A DNA stretch of 64,000 bases from NCBI GenBank assembly GCA_017985675.1, contig JAGNXB010000001.1, positions 428,743 through 492,742 of the forward strand, written 5' to 3'. Below the pieces are notes generated by a model, which did no database searches, was not told the origin of the DNA, and was given only the letters and a program-made list of their open reading frames with translations. Of this stretch, positions 1-8,928 are shown one piece after another. Source of the stretch: Saprospiraceae bacterium. Its GTDB lineage: Bacteria; Bacteroidota; Bacteroidia; Chitinophagales; Saprospiraceae. Position 1 is the stretch's first letter. Each line of letters starts with the position of its first letter. The translations under genes and the position numbers were made by a program.

Positions 1-73
1 AAAAGGCGACAAGATAGGAATTCTTTCTTCCATGCCCTAAGTCCTTACATTTACACTTTGAATACAAGCAGCT

Positions 74-1288
74 GTGGAAGATCATACAATTATAGAAGGA
101 AGACTCGCCCAAAGAGTGGTTCGGATGGGCGAATCAGAAACACTCAAGATGGCCCAAAAAGCTAGAGAGCTGAGTGCTCTTGGTCATAAAGTCATTAATC
201 TTAGTCTTGGCGAACCTGATTTTGAAACACCTAAACACATTCGTGATGCAGCGGTAAAAGCGCTGGATGACGGATTTACCAAATATACCCCCGTTCCGGG
301 TTTGCAGGTTTTGCGTGATGCTATTAGAGACAAGTTCCAAAGAGATAATCATTTATCGTTCACCAGCAATCAGATTGTGGTGTCCAATGGGGCAAAACAA
401 TCTTTGGCAAATGTCATGTTGGCTTTATTAGAGGAAGGTGATGAAGTTATTGTATTTACCCCCTATTGGGTCTCATATTACGAAATGATCCGACTGACAG
501 GTGCGGAACCGATATTTTTATCGGCTGGTATAAATCAAGATTTCAAAGTGACACCGGGTCAGCTTCTGGCTGCGCTGAACCGTCGTACTCGAATGGTTTT
601 GTTTTCATCACCCTGCAACCCCACAGGAGCAGTTTACAGTCAAAACGAGCTCGAAGCATTAGCTGAAGTGCTAAAAGATCATCCACAAATAATAGTGGTC
701 AGTGATGAAATCTACGAGTATATCAATTTTACTGGCAACCACTTCTCAATCGGATCTATCCCCCACATGCAGGATCGGACGGTGACGGTGAATGGATTTG
801 CAAAAGGTTTCGCTATGACAGGATGGCGTCTTGGTTATATGGGCGCCCCGCAATGGATTGCTTCTGCATGCAGCAAAATCCAAGGTCAGTTTACTTCTGG
901 AGCAAATTCGTTTGGGCAAGTTGCTGGGGCACATGCACTAAATAGTAGTCTTGAGGCTACTAATGCCATGAGGGACCAGTTTAAAAAACGCCGTGATTTG
1001 TTAGCTAATCGCTTATCCAAAATGGAAGGTTGGTTGGTGAATATTCCTGAAGGCGCCTTTTACTTGTTCCCGGATATCTCTACCTTTTTTGGAAAAACAG
1101 GCCCGGATGGGATTATTCGTAATGCAGATGATTTTACTGATTTATTGCTTGACCATGCCTTTGTGGCATTGGTTTCAGGGGGAGCCTTTGGTGCTCCAAA
1201 GTGTATACGAATTTCTTATGCCGCTTCGGAAAGTGATTTGATGGAAGCATGTGATCGTATTGAAAATGTGATGTTACTGATCAAATAA
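74..1288 (+). CDS. PLP-dependent class I aminotransferase (aspartate aminotransferase-like)
   Basis: Fold-type I PLP aminotransferase that would move an amino group between an amino acid (probably aspartate or an aromatic acid) and a 2-oxo acid in the cytosol. Seen in the 404-residue protein: an SLGEPDF stretch near residue 45, the SSPCNPTG motif around 179-185, Asp211 and Tyr214 of the SDEIY motif, and the PLP lysine at Lys244 just before MTGWRLGY. The length fits the AspC/AspB family. The longest frame begins with GTG at 74; an in-frame ATG at 125 is possible, but it would shorten the N-terminal arm. No clear promoter is visible in the 73 bases before it. Family assignment is firm; the exact substrate is not resolved by sequence. 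Confidence 0.9.
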   Translation: MEDHTIIEGRLAQRVVRMGESETLKMAQKARELSALGHKVINLSLGEPDFETPKHIRDAAVKALDDGFTKYTPVPGLQVLRDAIRDKFQRDNHLSFTSNQIVVSNGAKQSLANVMLALLEEGDEVIVFTPYWVSYYEMIRLTGAEPIFLSAGINQDFKVTPGQLLAALNRRTRMVLFSSPCNPTGAVYSQNELEALAEVLKDHPQIIVVSDEIYEYINFTGNHFSIGSIPHMQDRTVTVNGFAKGFAMTGWRLGYMGAPQWIASACSKIQGQFTSGANSFGQVAGAHALNSSLEATNAMRDQFKKRRDLLANRLSKMEGWLVNIPEGAFYLFPDISTFFGKTGPDGIIRNADDFTDLLLDHAFVALVSGGAFGAPKCIRISYAASESDLMEACDRIENVMLLIK

Positions 1289-1380
1289 CAATTCGTTGCA
1301 GTCTGAGAGATGACCGAATGTAGCCCCACATTTCATATTAATATTTTATTGCAATATAACAATCATTATTTCTGATTGTT

Positions 1381-3462
1381 ATGCTCCCAATTGTAGGATT
1401 TATGAAAAATTTTTTACTTGATATGAACGCGCCTAAGGCACCTATTCGTTCTAAGGTTTTAGAAATCCATGGCGATCAACGTATTGATCCTTATTTCTGG
1501 CTCAATGACCGAAATGATCCGGAAGTCATTGCCTACCTGGATGCAGAAAATGAATACAGGGAGCAAGTCATGGCTTCACTCAAACCTCTGGAGGATAAGC
1601 TTTTTAATGAGATAGTAGGCAGGATCAAACAAACAGATATGTCTGTTCCATATAAGCAAAATGGATACTGGTATCTGACCCAATTAACTGAAGGCCATGA
1701 ATACCCTGTATATCTTAGGAGAAAAGATGACCTAAATGCTGTGGATGAAATCTTGTTGGATGTGAACCGGTTGGCCCAATCGTATGCCTACTATCATGTT
1801 CAAAGTCTTTCAGTCAGTAAAAATAATGAATGGTTGGCGTATGGAGAAGACACAGTTAGCCGAAGGATTTATTCTATCAGATTTAGGAATTTAATCACGG
1901 GTGAAATTCTCGAAGAGTGTATTCCGGGGACAACAGGGCAACCTGTATGGGCAAATGACAATCTGACTGTATTTTACACAACCAAGGATGAAACACTTAG
2001 GGCTTTTAAAGTCTTTAAACACAAACTTGGAACTTCCCCGGACAAAGATGTACTTGTTTATCATGAGGAGGATGAGACTTTTAACACCTATATATATAAG
2101 ACCCGTTCCAAAGAATTTCTGATGATCGGTTCGCATCAAACGGTATCGTCTGAGTTTAGATTTGTTCGGGCAGACACACCCGATGAACCTTTCCAACTGG
2201 TGCAGTCCCGAATGAGGGATCTTGAATATACTGTCGATCACTACCATGATCACTTTTATATTAGGACAAATTGGCAAGCCAAAAATTTCCAACTCGTTTC
2301 AACACCGGTCAGTCACCCAGACATGACCCATTGGAAAACTATCATACCCAACAGACCGGATGTATTATTTGAAGGGCTAACACTGTTTAAACATTTCATG
2401 GTGCTTGAAGAACGCATAAATGGTATCAACACCCTCCGGGTTCGCCAGTGGGACGGTGGGAATGACCACTACATTGAATTTGGGGAAGAAGCATATGTGG
2501 CTAGTGCAGGTATAAATCCTGATTTAGATGCTGAGGTTATGAGAATTGGCTACACTTCTCCCACTACCCCTAATTCTACATTTGAGTATGCCATGGGAGC
2601 AAGGACACTTAAACTTTTGAAACAAGAAGAAGTTGTAGGAGTTTTCGACAAAGAACATTACGTCTCTGAACGTCATTTTGCTTTATCATCTGATGGCTCA
2701 AAAATTCCTATTTCACTGGTATATAAAAAGGGGTTTTTACAAAATGGGCAACAGCCCCTTTTACTTTATGGTTATGGTTCCTATGGTTTTAGCATAGAGC
2801 CTTATTTCAGTTCACCTAGGTTGAGTCTCCTGGACAGAGGCTTTACTTTTGCCATTGCACACATCAGAGGTGGAGAAGAGATGGGCCGAATATGGTATGA
2901 AGAGGGCAAGTTACTTAACAAAAAAAACACGTTTACTGACTTTATTGATTGTGCTCAATACCTCATTGATAAAAACTATACAAATCCTCAAAATTTATTT
3001 GCACTGGGCGGAAGTGCTGGTGGACTTTTAATCGGGGCAGTGATCAATATGCGGCCCGATTTGTGGCGTGGGGTAATTGCAGCCGTTCCTTTTGTAGATG
3101 TTGTTACAACTATGTTAGACACATCCATTCCATTGACCACCGGCGAATTTGATGAATGGGGCAATCCCATTGACCCAGTCTTTTATGAGTACATGAAGTC
3201 TTACTCCCCATATGATAATGTGGCAAGGAAGGACTATCCAGCTATGCTGGTTACCACAGGGTTACATGATAGCCAGGTCCAATACTGGGAGCCAGCGAAA
3301 TGGGTCGCTAAACTACGGGTATATAAAACAGATGCCAATCCATTGCTTTTCTTTTGTAATATGGAGACGGGCCACGGGGGAGCTAGTGGGAGATTTCAAA
3401 GACACAAGGAAACAGCCATGGAGTATGCCTTTTTATTAGGCTTACTCGGAATTAAGGAATAA
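1381..3462 (+). CDS. S9 family prolyl oligopeptidase / oligopeptidase B-like
   Basis: Serine oligopeptidase that cleaves short peptides, formed by an N-terminal seven-blade propeller and a C-terminal alpha/beta-hydrolase domain. Catalytic triad visible: Ser545 in GGSAGG, Asp630 in LHDSQV and His665 in TGHGGAS (numbered from the ATG at 1381). The N-terminal HGDQRIDPYFWLNDR segment matches the usual start of this family. With 693 residues the length is typical. Three in-frame ATGs (1381, 1402, 1423) are possible starts; the third would begin just before the conserved region. No signal peptide is evident, suggesting a cytosolic enzyme, although some Bacteroidota relatives are exported. Monocistronic, facing a minus-strand gene with a hairpin between them. 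Confidence 0.92.
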   Translation: MLPIVGFMKNFLLDMNAPKAPIRSKVLEIHGDQRIDPYFWLNDRNDPEVIAYLDAENEYREQVMASLKPLEDKLFNEIVGRIKQTDMSVPYKQNGYWYLTQLTEGHEYPVYLRRKDDLNAVDEILLDVNRLAQSYAYYHVQSLSVSKNNEWLAYGEDTVSRRIYSIRFRNLITGEILEECIPGTTGQPVWANDNLTVFYTTKDETLRAFKVFKHKLGTSPDKDVLVYHEEDETFNTYIYKTRSKEFLMIGSHQTVSSEFRFVRADTPDEPFQLVQSRMRDLEYTVDHYHDHFYIRTNWQAKNFQLVSTPVSHPDMTHWKTIIPNRPDVLFEGLTLFKHFMVLEERINGINTLRVRQWDGGNDHYIEFGEEAYVASAGINPDLDAEVMRIGYTSPTTPNSTFEYAMGARTLKLLKQEEVVGVFDKEHYVSERHFALSSDGSKIPISLVYKKGFLQNGQQPLLLYGYGSYGFSIEPYFSSPRLSLLDRGFTFAIAHIRGGEEMGRIWYEEGKLLNKKNTFTDFIDCAQYLIDKNYTNPQNLFALGGSAGGLLIGAVINMRPDLWRGVIAAVPFVDVVTTMLDTSIPLTTGEFDEWGNPIDPVFYEYMKSYSPYDNVARKDYPAMLVTTGLHDSQVQYWEPAKWVAKLRVYKTDANPLLFFCNMETGHGGASGRFQRHKETAMEYAFLLGLLGIKE

Positions 3463-3516
3463 ACCTTTTAGGAAAAAGTAGATTTCTTACGTTGAAACAA
3501 CATGGTTTAATTTGAC

Positions 3517-3549
3517 AAAAAAAAGGCCCCTGTGGTACACAGGGGCCTT
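3517..3549 (-). terminator. Rho-independent terminator of the SprB/PKD protein gene
   Basis: A 12-bp perfect stem (3523-3534 with 3538-3549) around a 3-base loop. On the minus strand the stem is followed by a run of eight T (3517-3524 are A on the plus strand). It lies 26 bp after the stop of the minus-strand gene; on the plus strand it could also act weakly for the oligopeptidase gene, but there is no T run there. Confidence 0.85.
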
Positions 3550-3575
3550 AATCGTTAAAGGTGGTTACCTAAATT

Positions 3576-6266
3576 TTACTGAATGATCAGTCGTTGAACC
3601 ATTCTTCCATCATTAGTACGAATATCCAATAAGTAATTACCAGATGGTAATTGACCCAATGGAAGCCACTCCTTGAATACTTGACCTGAAGCTTGTTTGA
3701 AGTAAACTTCGTTGCCAAGAATATTCATTATTCGAATCTGAATATTTTCCGTTTGGGCAAAACGCAACTCAACAAGTACTGATGTGGTAGCTGGATTTGG
3801 AGATACTGACCAGGATGTCAAGGAAGTAATCGTTTGTACCCCTGAAATCTCATCTACACGGAATTCTTCAACCCATGAACAATTATTGACATCGGTCAAA
3901 GTCACCTGATATTCACCAGGAGACAAGTTTTGGATAGTCTCGCCTTGTCCACCATTACTCCAGGAGAAAGTATAAGGAGCTGTACCACCAGCTGGAATAG
4001 CACTTGCACTACCATTATTTTTGCCAGGCTGGGCATTAATAACTGTCAGCGCAGCTTGTAGTAAATCAGGTTGAGTAAGATTGATTGTCATCGCATCGGT
4101 GCAACCATTTGGATCAGTTGTCACCACAGAGTAGGAGCCAGCAATAAGATTATTCGCTACACTATTGTTAAGAAGTGAATCGTGTGACCATACAAAATTT
4201 AGACTTCCTCCAGAGGAGGATGTATTCAGTGCAATAGCACCATTCGATCCACCAAAACAAGGAATAGCCGAGATAATCGCTTCATCAATATTAACCAGGA
4301 ATTGGTATCCTACAACAATATCTTTTAATACAGTCACTTCATTGTTCGAATCCGTAACCGTCACGCTATAAGTGCCAGGAGGAATTTCTGCCAAATTTTG
4401 AGTGTTCTGTCCGCTGCTCCAACTATATGTGTAACCTGGAGCACCTCCAGAGACAGTAATCTCAATCCCTCCATTAGAACCATGGTTACAAGTGGACAGT
4501 GTAACTGCTGAAACTGAAACAGAGATGGAACCTGCTTGAACAACAACATTTGAACAAGTTGTGTCAGAACCACAAGCATTCGTAACGATAAGGCAGACCT
4601 CATATTCTCCCTCGTTAACATAATTATTTGTAGGATTTTGAGCAGAGGAAGTATTGCCATCTCCAAAACTCCATGCATAAGTTGATGGGTTGCCTGAAAC
4701 AATACTGGTAAATTCTACCAAAAGATTAGTTGCAACAAAGGAGTAATCACCCGTTGGATGCATGAAGTTTGGATTGATCGTTACTAAGGCAGTATCGCGA
4801 CCAACACAACCATTACCTATATTTGAAACAGCAAGTTCATAAGTGCCAGCTTCATCAACGATAGGTGTTGGAGTACTTGCTCCACTTAAAATATTACCGT
4901 CTTGCGTTGTCCATAGAAAAGTAAAACCATTTCCCTGTTGGCTGTTTATGCCATTTAGGGTATCTTGCGTAAGGACACAGTCAAGCATTTTATCTTCACC
5001 TGCATCTGTAAATGGTTTTACCTTATCCTCATCTACATTTGTTTCATCCGATGAAAAACATCCTGTAGCAAAAAATGTAACTAGCAAAACATAATCTCCA
5101 GGTTGATCAACAACAGGAGTGAGTGTGTTTGCTCCGGAAACAATATGACCATTTACGGTTGTCCACTGGTAATGAGCTCCAAAGTTTTCTGAAAGCGTCC
5201 CGTCAATTGTAAATTGGGGGTCTTTACAAGTAACAGCTCCATCAACCCCTGCATTAGCGACGGGTAAAGGATTTACATTAACAACATAATCTCTTTCTTC
5301 GAAGCACCCGCTTGCATCAGTTACAACAACAGAGTAAGTGCCGGCAGAAAGATCAGTTATGTCTTCACTTGTGTCACCGTTGCTCCATAAATAGGAGAAT
5401 CCACCAGAGCCGCCGTCAGCTGATATGTCAATGGACCCATCACCATATCCTGGACAAGTCTCTTTTGTTATGCCATCATTATTCACATTTATAGCATCCG
5501 GTTGATCAATAACGAAATCTGCTGTTTCAACTGAAATGCCATTTTTTTCTTTAATCTCACAGGAATAGGTTCCGGCAGGAACATTTGTAAGGTCTTGGGT
5601 GCCCTGATTGTTACTCCATGTATATTGGTATGGTGCGGTTCCATTTACTGGAGATATGTCTACGCCACCATCATTTTCTCCATTGCAGCTAACATCCGTG
5701 ATACTATTTAGTAAGTAGGTTGTCATAGCACAGCTGGAAACATACTCATAATGACCATCTGTCGAACGTTGTCCTGCTTCATATACCTTCCTTGAAACTG
5801 GACAGATGGAATAAATCGTTGGATAATAAGTTATTTGGTAATTTGAAGCAATACTTGCGTTCGCCCATGTTAAATCTGTAATTGGGAAGTTGGTCCCATT
5901 TACCCAGTTGCCCTGAGTGCCTCCCACACAACCTGTGGGGCCATAAAGACATGCTGTATTGGTTGACGGGTCTGCCTCAATAAAAATGACAAAGACTTCA
6001 TCAGTACCATTAGGTCCTTTCTGATCCCAAAGATTTTTTAGATGGTTGCCATTGTGATAATTCCAGCATGGCCCACACCATGTAGCCGAAAATTCAAGGT
6101 AGACTACATAACCTTCATCAAGAAGATCAAAAAGGTTCCAATCCTGGCCGTTAAGATCAGTGACAGTAAAGTCAACTGCTGGGCTACCATTAGGAAGAAC
6201 TGCCCGGGCGGTCTGAATGCACATGGCTAAAACAAAAACTAAACTGAATCGTAAGAGTGTTTTCAT
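3576..6266 (-). CDS. Secreted thioredoxin-like protein with SprB repeats, PKD domain and T9SS sorting signal
   Basis: Exported multidomain protein of 896 residues. Order: signal peptide (about 1-22); thioredoxin/TlpA-like domain with a CxxC active site at Cys64/Cys67 (ATWCGPCWNY); two SprB-type repeats (each with a WSNG/WSNN and GTYS core); two beta-domain segments of the VANAG/FTDAGED type; one PKD domain with SFGDGNTS; three more SprB-type repeats; and a C-terminal type IX secretion sorting domain that starts at SVSPNPATT and ends QRLIIQ. In Bacteroidota such proteins are exported by the Sec system, carried across the outer membrane by T9SS, and anchored or released at the cell surface. The thioredoxin domain may act in extracellular thiol chemistry, but its substrate is unknown. 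Monocistronic, with a strong terminator downstream and a divergent neighbour. Confidence 0.9.
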   Translation of the reverse strand: MKTLLRFSLVFVLAMCIQTARAVLPNGSPAVDFTVTDLNGQDWNLFDLLDEGYVVYLEFSATWCGPCWNYHNGNHLKNLWDQKGPNGTDEVFVIFIEADPSTNTACLYGPTGCVGGTQGNWVNGTNFPITDLTWANASIASNYQITYYPTIYSICPVSRKVYEAGQRSTDGHYEYVSSCAMTTYLLNSITDVSCNGENDGGVDISPVNGTAPYQYTWSNNQGTQDLTNVPAGTYSCEIKEKNGISVETADFVIDQPDAINVNNDGITKETCPGYGDGSIDISADGGSGGFSYLWSNGDTSEDITDLSAGTYSVVVTDASGCFEERDYVVNVNPLPVANAGVDGAVTCKDPQFTIDGTLSENFGAHYQWTTVNGHIVSGANTLTPVVDQPGDYVLLVTFFATGCFSSDETNVDEDKVKPFTDAGEDKMLDCVLTQDTLNGINSQQGNGFTFLWTTQDGNILSGASTPTPIVDEAGTYELAVSNIGNGCVGRDTALVTINPNFMHPTGDYSFVATNLLVEFTSIVSGNPSTYAWSFGDGNTSSAQNPTNNYVNEGEYEVCLIVTNACGSDTTCSNVVVQAGSISVSVSAVTLSTCNHGSNGGIEITVSGGAPGYTYSWSSGQNTQNLAEIPPGTYSVTVTDSNNEVTVLKDIVVGYQFLVNIDEAIISAIPCFGGSNGAIALNTSSSGGSLNFVWSHDSLLNNSVANNLIAGSYSVVTTDPNGCTDAMTINLTQPDLLQAALTVINAQPGKNNGSASAIPAGGTAPYTFSWSNGGQGETIQNLSPGEYQVTLTDVNNCSWVEEFRVDEISGVQTITSLTSWSVSPNPATTSVLVELRFAQTENIQIRIMNILGNEVYFKQASGQVFKEWLPLGQLPSGNYLLDIRTNDGRMVQRLIIQ

Positions 6267-6415
6267 ACAAAATGGATGTTTTGGAGTTTTATATTAAAAA
6301 ACAACGGTTAAAAATAGGTTAATTTATCTTACAATGCTATATTGCAATGTTGTTTAGTGCGAAAAAAGTACAAATTGGACACAATTTTACAGGATTGAAC
6401 CGGAATTTTTAAGAA

Positions 6416-7546
6416 ATGATCAAATACTACGTAGCAGCGACCAGTCAACATGTGGGAAAAACAACCTCAACACTAGGTTTAGTCAAAGCTTTCAAAAGTC
6501 AGGGATTCCATGTGGGTTACTGCAAACCAGTGGGTCAAAAGGCATTAGGTTGGAGAAACGATTATGCAGATAAAGATGCCGTTCTTTTTGCTCAGAGTAT
6601 GGATTTTAATCTGGATTCAACGATTCATAGTCCTGTGATCCTTGGTCCCGGTGCAACTACAGATTTTATAGATCATCCTGAAAAATACAATTATAGGGAA
6701 AGGATATTACATGCATCATCAGTATTGGAAAGCCAATATGAAGCAGTTATTTATGAAGGGACCGGCCATCCAGGTGTCGGTAGTGTGGTAGACCTTTCAA
6801 ATGCTGCCGTTGCTCGTCTACTGAATGCTGAGGTTATTTTGATCGTCGAAGGAGGTATAGGTAGTACAATCGATGAAATTGTGATGAGTTCAGCCTTATT
6901 TAATCAGGAAGGTGTACCTATTGCAGGATATATTATCAATAAGGTACAACCTGACAAACTCACGAAGATAAAAAGCTACCTTGAGCGTAAGTTAGGTTCT
7001 AAGGGTCCACCTATTTTGGGCTATCTGCCTTATGATAAAAGTTTGGCAAACCCTATTATGGATACGATTTCCCATGCAGTAAAAGGTGAGGTTTTGTATA
7101 ATCCGGATGCAATGGACAACAGGGTAGAAAACACCATTGCGGGTTCTTTACTCGATGTGAATGAAATAGGAGCCATGAGTAATATACTATTGGTTTCCAG
7201 CAGCAATCGTATGCCGGATACCCTCCGGAAAGTAATGGGGATTCACGATATATTGAATAATCCTAAATGCCCCCTTTCAGGCATTATAATAACTGGCGAT
7301 GGCACACAGGCGTCTGAAGTTGACATTCCACAGGATATTGAAGATTACATTCTCAGTCATCGTATTCCGGTGGTAAGCACCTTGTATGACACCTACGGCT
7401 CAGCAGTAAAAATCAATCGAATAGAAGTTAAAATTAATACCAGAACGCCTTGGAAAGTCAATCTTGCGGAAGAAATGATTAGGAAACATGTAAATCTTCA
7501 AAGATTGCTTTCCGTGCCCTGGAGTGTAAAAACTACTTCTGTTTGA
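6416..7546 (+). CDS. Stand-alone BioD-like P-loop / DRTGG-domain protein (Pta N-terminal-like)
   Basis: 376-residue protein with an N-terminal dethiobiotin synthetase-like P-loop NTPase (AATSQHVGKTT, Lys15) and a C-terminal half resembling the DRTGG domain (about 220-330). This pair of domains usually forms the regulatory N-terminal part of long phosphate acetyltransferases. Here the catalytic PTA_PTB domain is absent, so the protein is probably a regulatory or ligand-binding module, not a transacetylase or a true BioD. The start ATG lies 149 bp from the divergent secreted-protein gene. Family recognition is good; the biochemical role is not known. Confidence 0.75.
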   Translation: MIKYYVAATSQHVGKTTSTLGLVKAFKSQGFHVGYCKPVGQKALGWRNDYADKDAVLFAQSMDFNLDSTIHSPVILGPGATTDFIDHPEKYNYRERILHASSVLESQYEAVIYEGTGHPGVGSVVDLSNAAVARLLNAEVILIVEGGIGSTIDEIVMSSALFNQEGVPIAGYIINKVQPDKLTKIKSYLERKLGSKGPPILGYLPYDKSLANPIMDTISHAVKGEVLYNPDAMDNRVENTIAGSLLDVNEIGAMSNILLVSSSNRMPDTLRKVMGIHDILNNPKCPLSGIIITGDGTQASEVDIPQDIEDYILSHRIPVVSTLYDTYGSAVKINRIEVKINTRTPWKVNLAEEMIRKHVNLQRLLSVPWSVKTTSV

Positions 7547-7649
7547 ATTTCCTATCCTATGATGGCTTGAATAAGCAATTTTGCCGTTATTCTAACAGAT
7601 GATAGCATCAAACGTTTAGTTGTTGTTATTGCAAATATGTATAATATAT

Positions 7650-7667
7650 ATTGATTTGATTATCAAT
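7650..7667. promoter_or_regulatory. Inverted repeat ATTGAT-N6-ATCAAT, candidate operator
   Basis: Perfect 6-bp arms in the 271-bp gap before the Crp-family gene. The half-sites resemble FNR/CRP-type half-sites, but the spacing is N6 instead of the N4 of an FNR box; a nested TTGAT-T-ATCAA is also present. It could be an autoregulatory site. The surrounding DNA is very AT-rich, so chance is possible. The rest of this gap shows no open frame and no clear -7 box. Confidence 0.3.
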
Positions 7668-7817
7668 GAATAATTGGATCGTTTCCTGCAAAGAAGAACC
7701 ATTGCCAACAAATACCACTGAGACAAAGTAGCTTGTTGTTAACAATTAAATAACAAAATTATAATTGAGGATAGGGGTGCCAGCAATTTTCAGGGTCTAA
7801 CTATTAAATAAGCAGCC

Positions 7818-8510
7818 ATGGATACGCAAGAAAGAATCTCAGCACTCAGACAATTTCCATTTTTCAACACATTGACCGATACTGTCCTGAAAGAAATTGC
7901 GACGCAATCAAAAGTCCTTATAAAATCGAAATTTCAATACCTGTATGTGCCAGGGGATCAATCCAGTGAAGTATTTTTTCTTCTGGCCGGAAGTGTAAAA
8001 ATAGGCGTATACTCTGATGAACACAAAGAAAGTGTCAGAGACATTTTGCATCCCCTTGCACTGTTTGGCGAACTCAGCCTGATGGGCGAAGATTTGCGGG
8101 AAGGATTTGCAATGACCATGGCAGAGGACACCAAACTATTGGCCTTGGATGCAGATGTAATGTTACAGGCTATGATTCATAACCTGCAATTACATATGCT
8201 GATCATGCAGGCATTCGGTAAACGATTGAGGCATGCTGAACATAGAGCTGAAGACCTGATCCACAAAGATGCCCGTACCCGAATTATCGAATTTTTGAAA
8301 AACACAGTCCTTGAGCGAGGCCGAAAGGTTGGATATGAATTTTACCTCAAACATGGACTGACACAACAGGATATTGCGAGCATTACAGGAACTTCTCGCC
8401 AAACGGTTACACTTGTCCTCAATGAACTTAAAAAATCCAACTGTATCCATTTCACTCGCAACAGTATTCTTGTAAGAGACTTCATAAAATTAGAAACCTA
8501 CGTTTCATAA
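7818..8510 (+). CDS. Crp/Fnr family transcriptional regulator
   Basis: Cytosolic transcription factor of 230 residues. Residues about 14-125 form a cyclic-nucleotide-binding-type beta-roll (GDQSSEVFFLLAGSVKIG), followed by a dimerisation helix and a C-terminal winged helix with HTH around 177-205 (LTQQDIASITGTSRQTV). There are no cysteines in the N-terminal region, so an FNR-type iron-sulfur sensor is unlikely. The phosphate-binding signature of a true cAMP pocket is not evident either, so the ligand is unknown. It follows a 271-bp gap containing an inverted repeat (7650-7667) that might be its own operator. The ATG at 7818 is preceded by no clear ribosome-binding site. Confidence 0.92.
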   Translation: MDTQERISALRQFPFFNTLTDTVLKEIATQSKVLIKSKFQYLYVPGDQSSEVFFLLAGSVKIGVYSDEHKESVRDILHPLALFGELSLMGEDLREGFAMTMAEDTKLLALDADVMLQAMIHNLQLHMLIMQAFGKRLRHAEHRAEDLIHKDARTRIIEFLKNTVLERGRKVGYEFYLKHGLTQQDIASITGTSRQTVTLVLNELKKSNCIHFTRNSILVRDFIKLETYVS

Positions 8511-8525
8511 ATCAAATGGGATATG

Positions 8526-8533
8526 TACCTTTG
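8526..8533 (+). promoter_or_regulatory. Promoter -7 box of tRNA-Ser
   Basis: TACCTTTG, a perfect match to the Bacteroidota primary-sigma -7 consensus TAnnTTTG, 11 bases before the mature tRNA 5' end. A TTTC at 8503-8506 lies about where the weak -33 element is expected. Confidence 0.75.
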
Positions 8534-8544
8534 CAGCCGCTCCG

Positions 8545-8634
8545 GGAGGAGTGGCAGAGTGGTTGAATGCATCGGTCTTGAAAACCGACGTGGGCGAAAG
8601 TCCATCGGGGGTTCGAATCCCTCCTCCTCCGCCA
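8545..8634 (+). tRNA. tRNA-Ser (anticodon TGA)
   Basis: Complete cloverleaf: acceptor 8545-8551 pairs with 8624-8630, the anticodon stem TCGGT/ACCGA encloses loop CTTGAAA with anticodon TGA at 8579-8581, there is a long variable arm as in class II tRNAs, and the T loop is TTCGAAT at 8612-8618. Discriminator G8631 is followed by an encoded CCA (8632-8634), unlike the other two tRNAs in this window. It reads UCA and wobble serine codons. Confidence 0.97.
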
Positions 8635-8641
8635 GCACAAT

Positions 8642-8667
8642 AAAGGCCACCCATCGGGCGGCCTTTT
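8642..8667 (+). terminator. Terminator after tRNA-Ser
   Basis: Stem AAAGGCC (8642-8648) with GGCCTTT (8660-8666), with an inner CCC/GGG pairing and a short T run. It lies 8 bases after the tRNA. The 258 bp that follow, to the pseudouridine synthase gene, show no coding frame or recognisable RNA. Confidence 0.75.
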
Positions 8668-8928
8668 GTGTTTCTAATGCTTTGATACAGTATTTAATAA
8701 AAGGTGGATAAGGGGTCTGTTTCAAAGGAAAAATTACCACTCTTTAAAGACTCGTGATGTTGCAAAGGATAATTAAATGATGATCTATCTCTACAACACC
8801 CTAAAGCCCGATAGTTATATTTAACTGCTTAGCCTTAAGGTTTAATTATACTTGAACTTCTCTTTACTTCATATTAAACGTGTTCTTACCTTACGTTAGA
8901 AAGAATAATCAAGAGTAGTGACAGTAGG

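Noticed and set aside
6416..7546. Annotation of the BioD-like gene as dethiobiotin synthetase
   Set aside because: It is too long, has a DRTGG-type C-terminal half, and the P-loop differs from the usual GTDTxVGKT.
8498..8740. Short frames on both strands across tRNA-Ser
   Set aside because: They read through a complete tRNA gene and its terminator.
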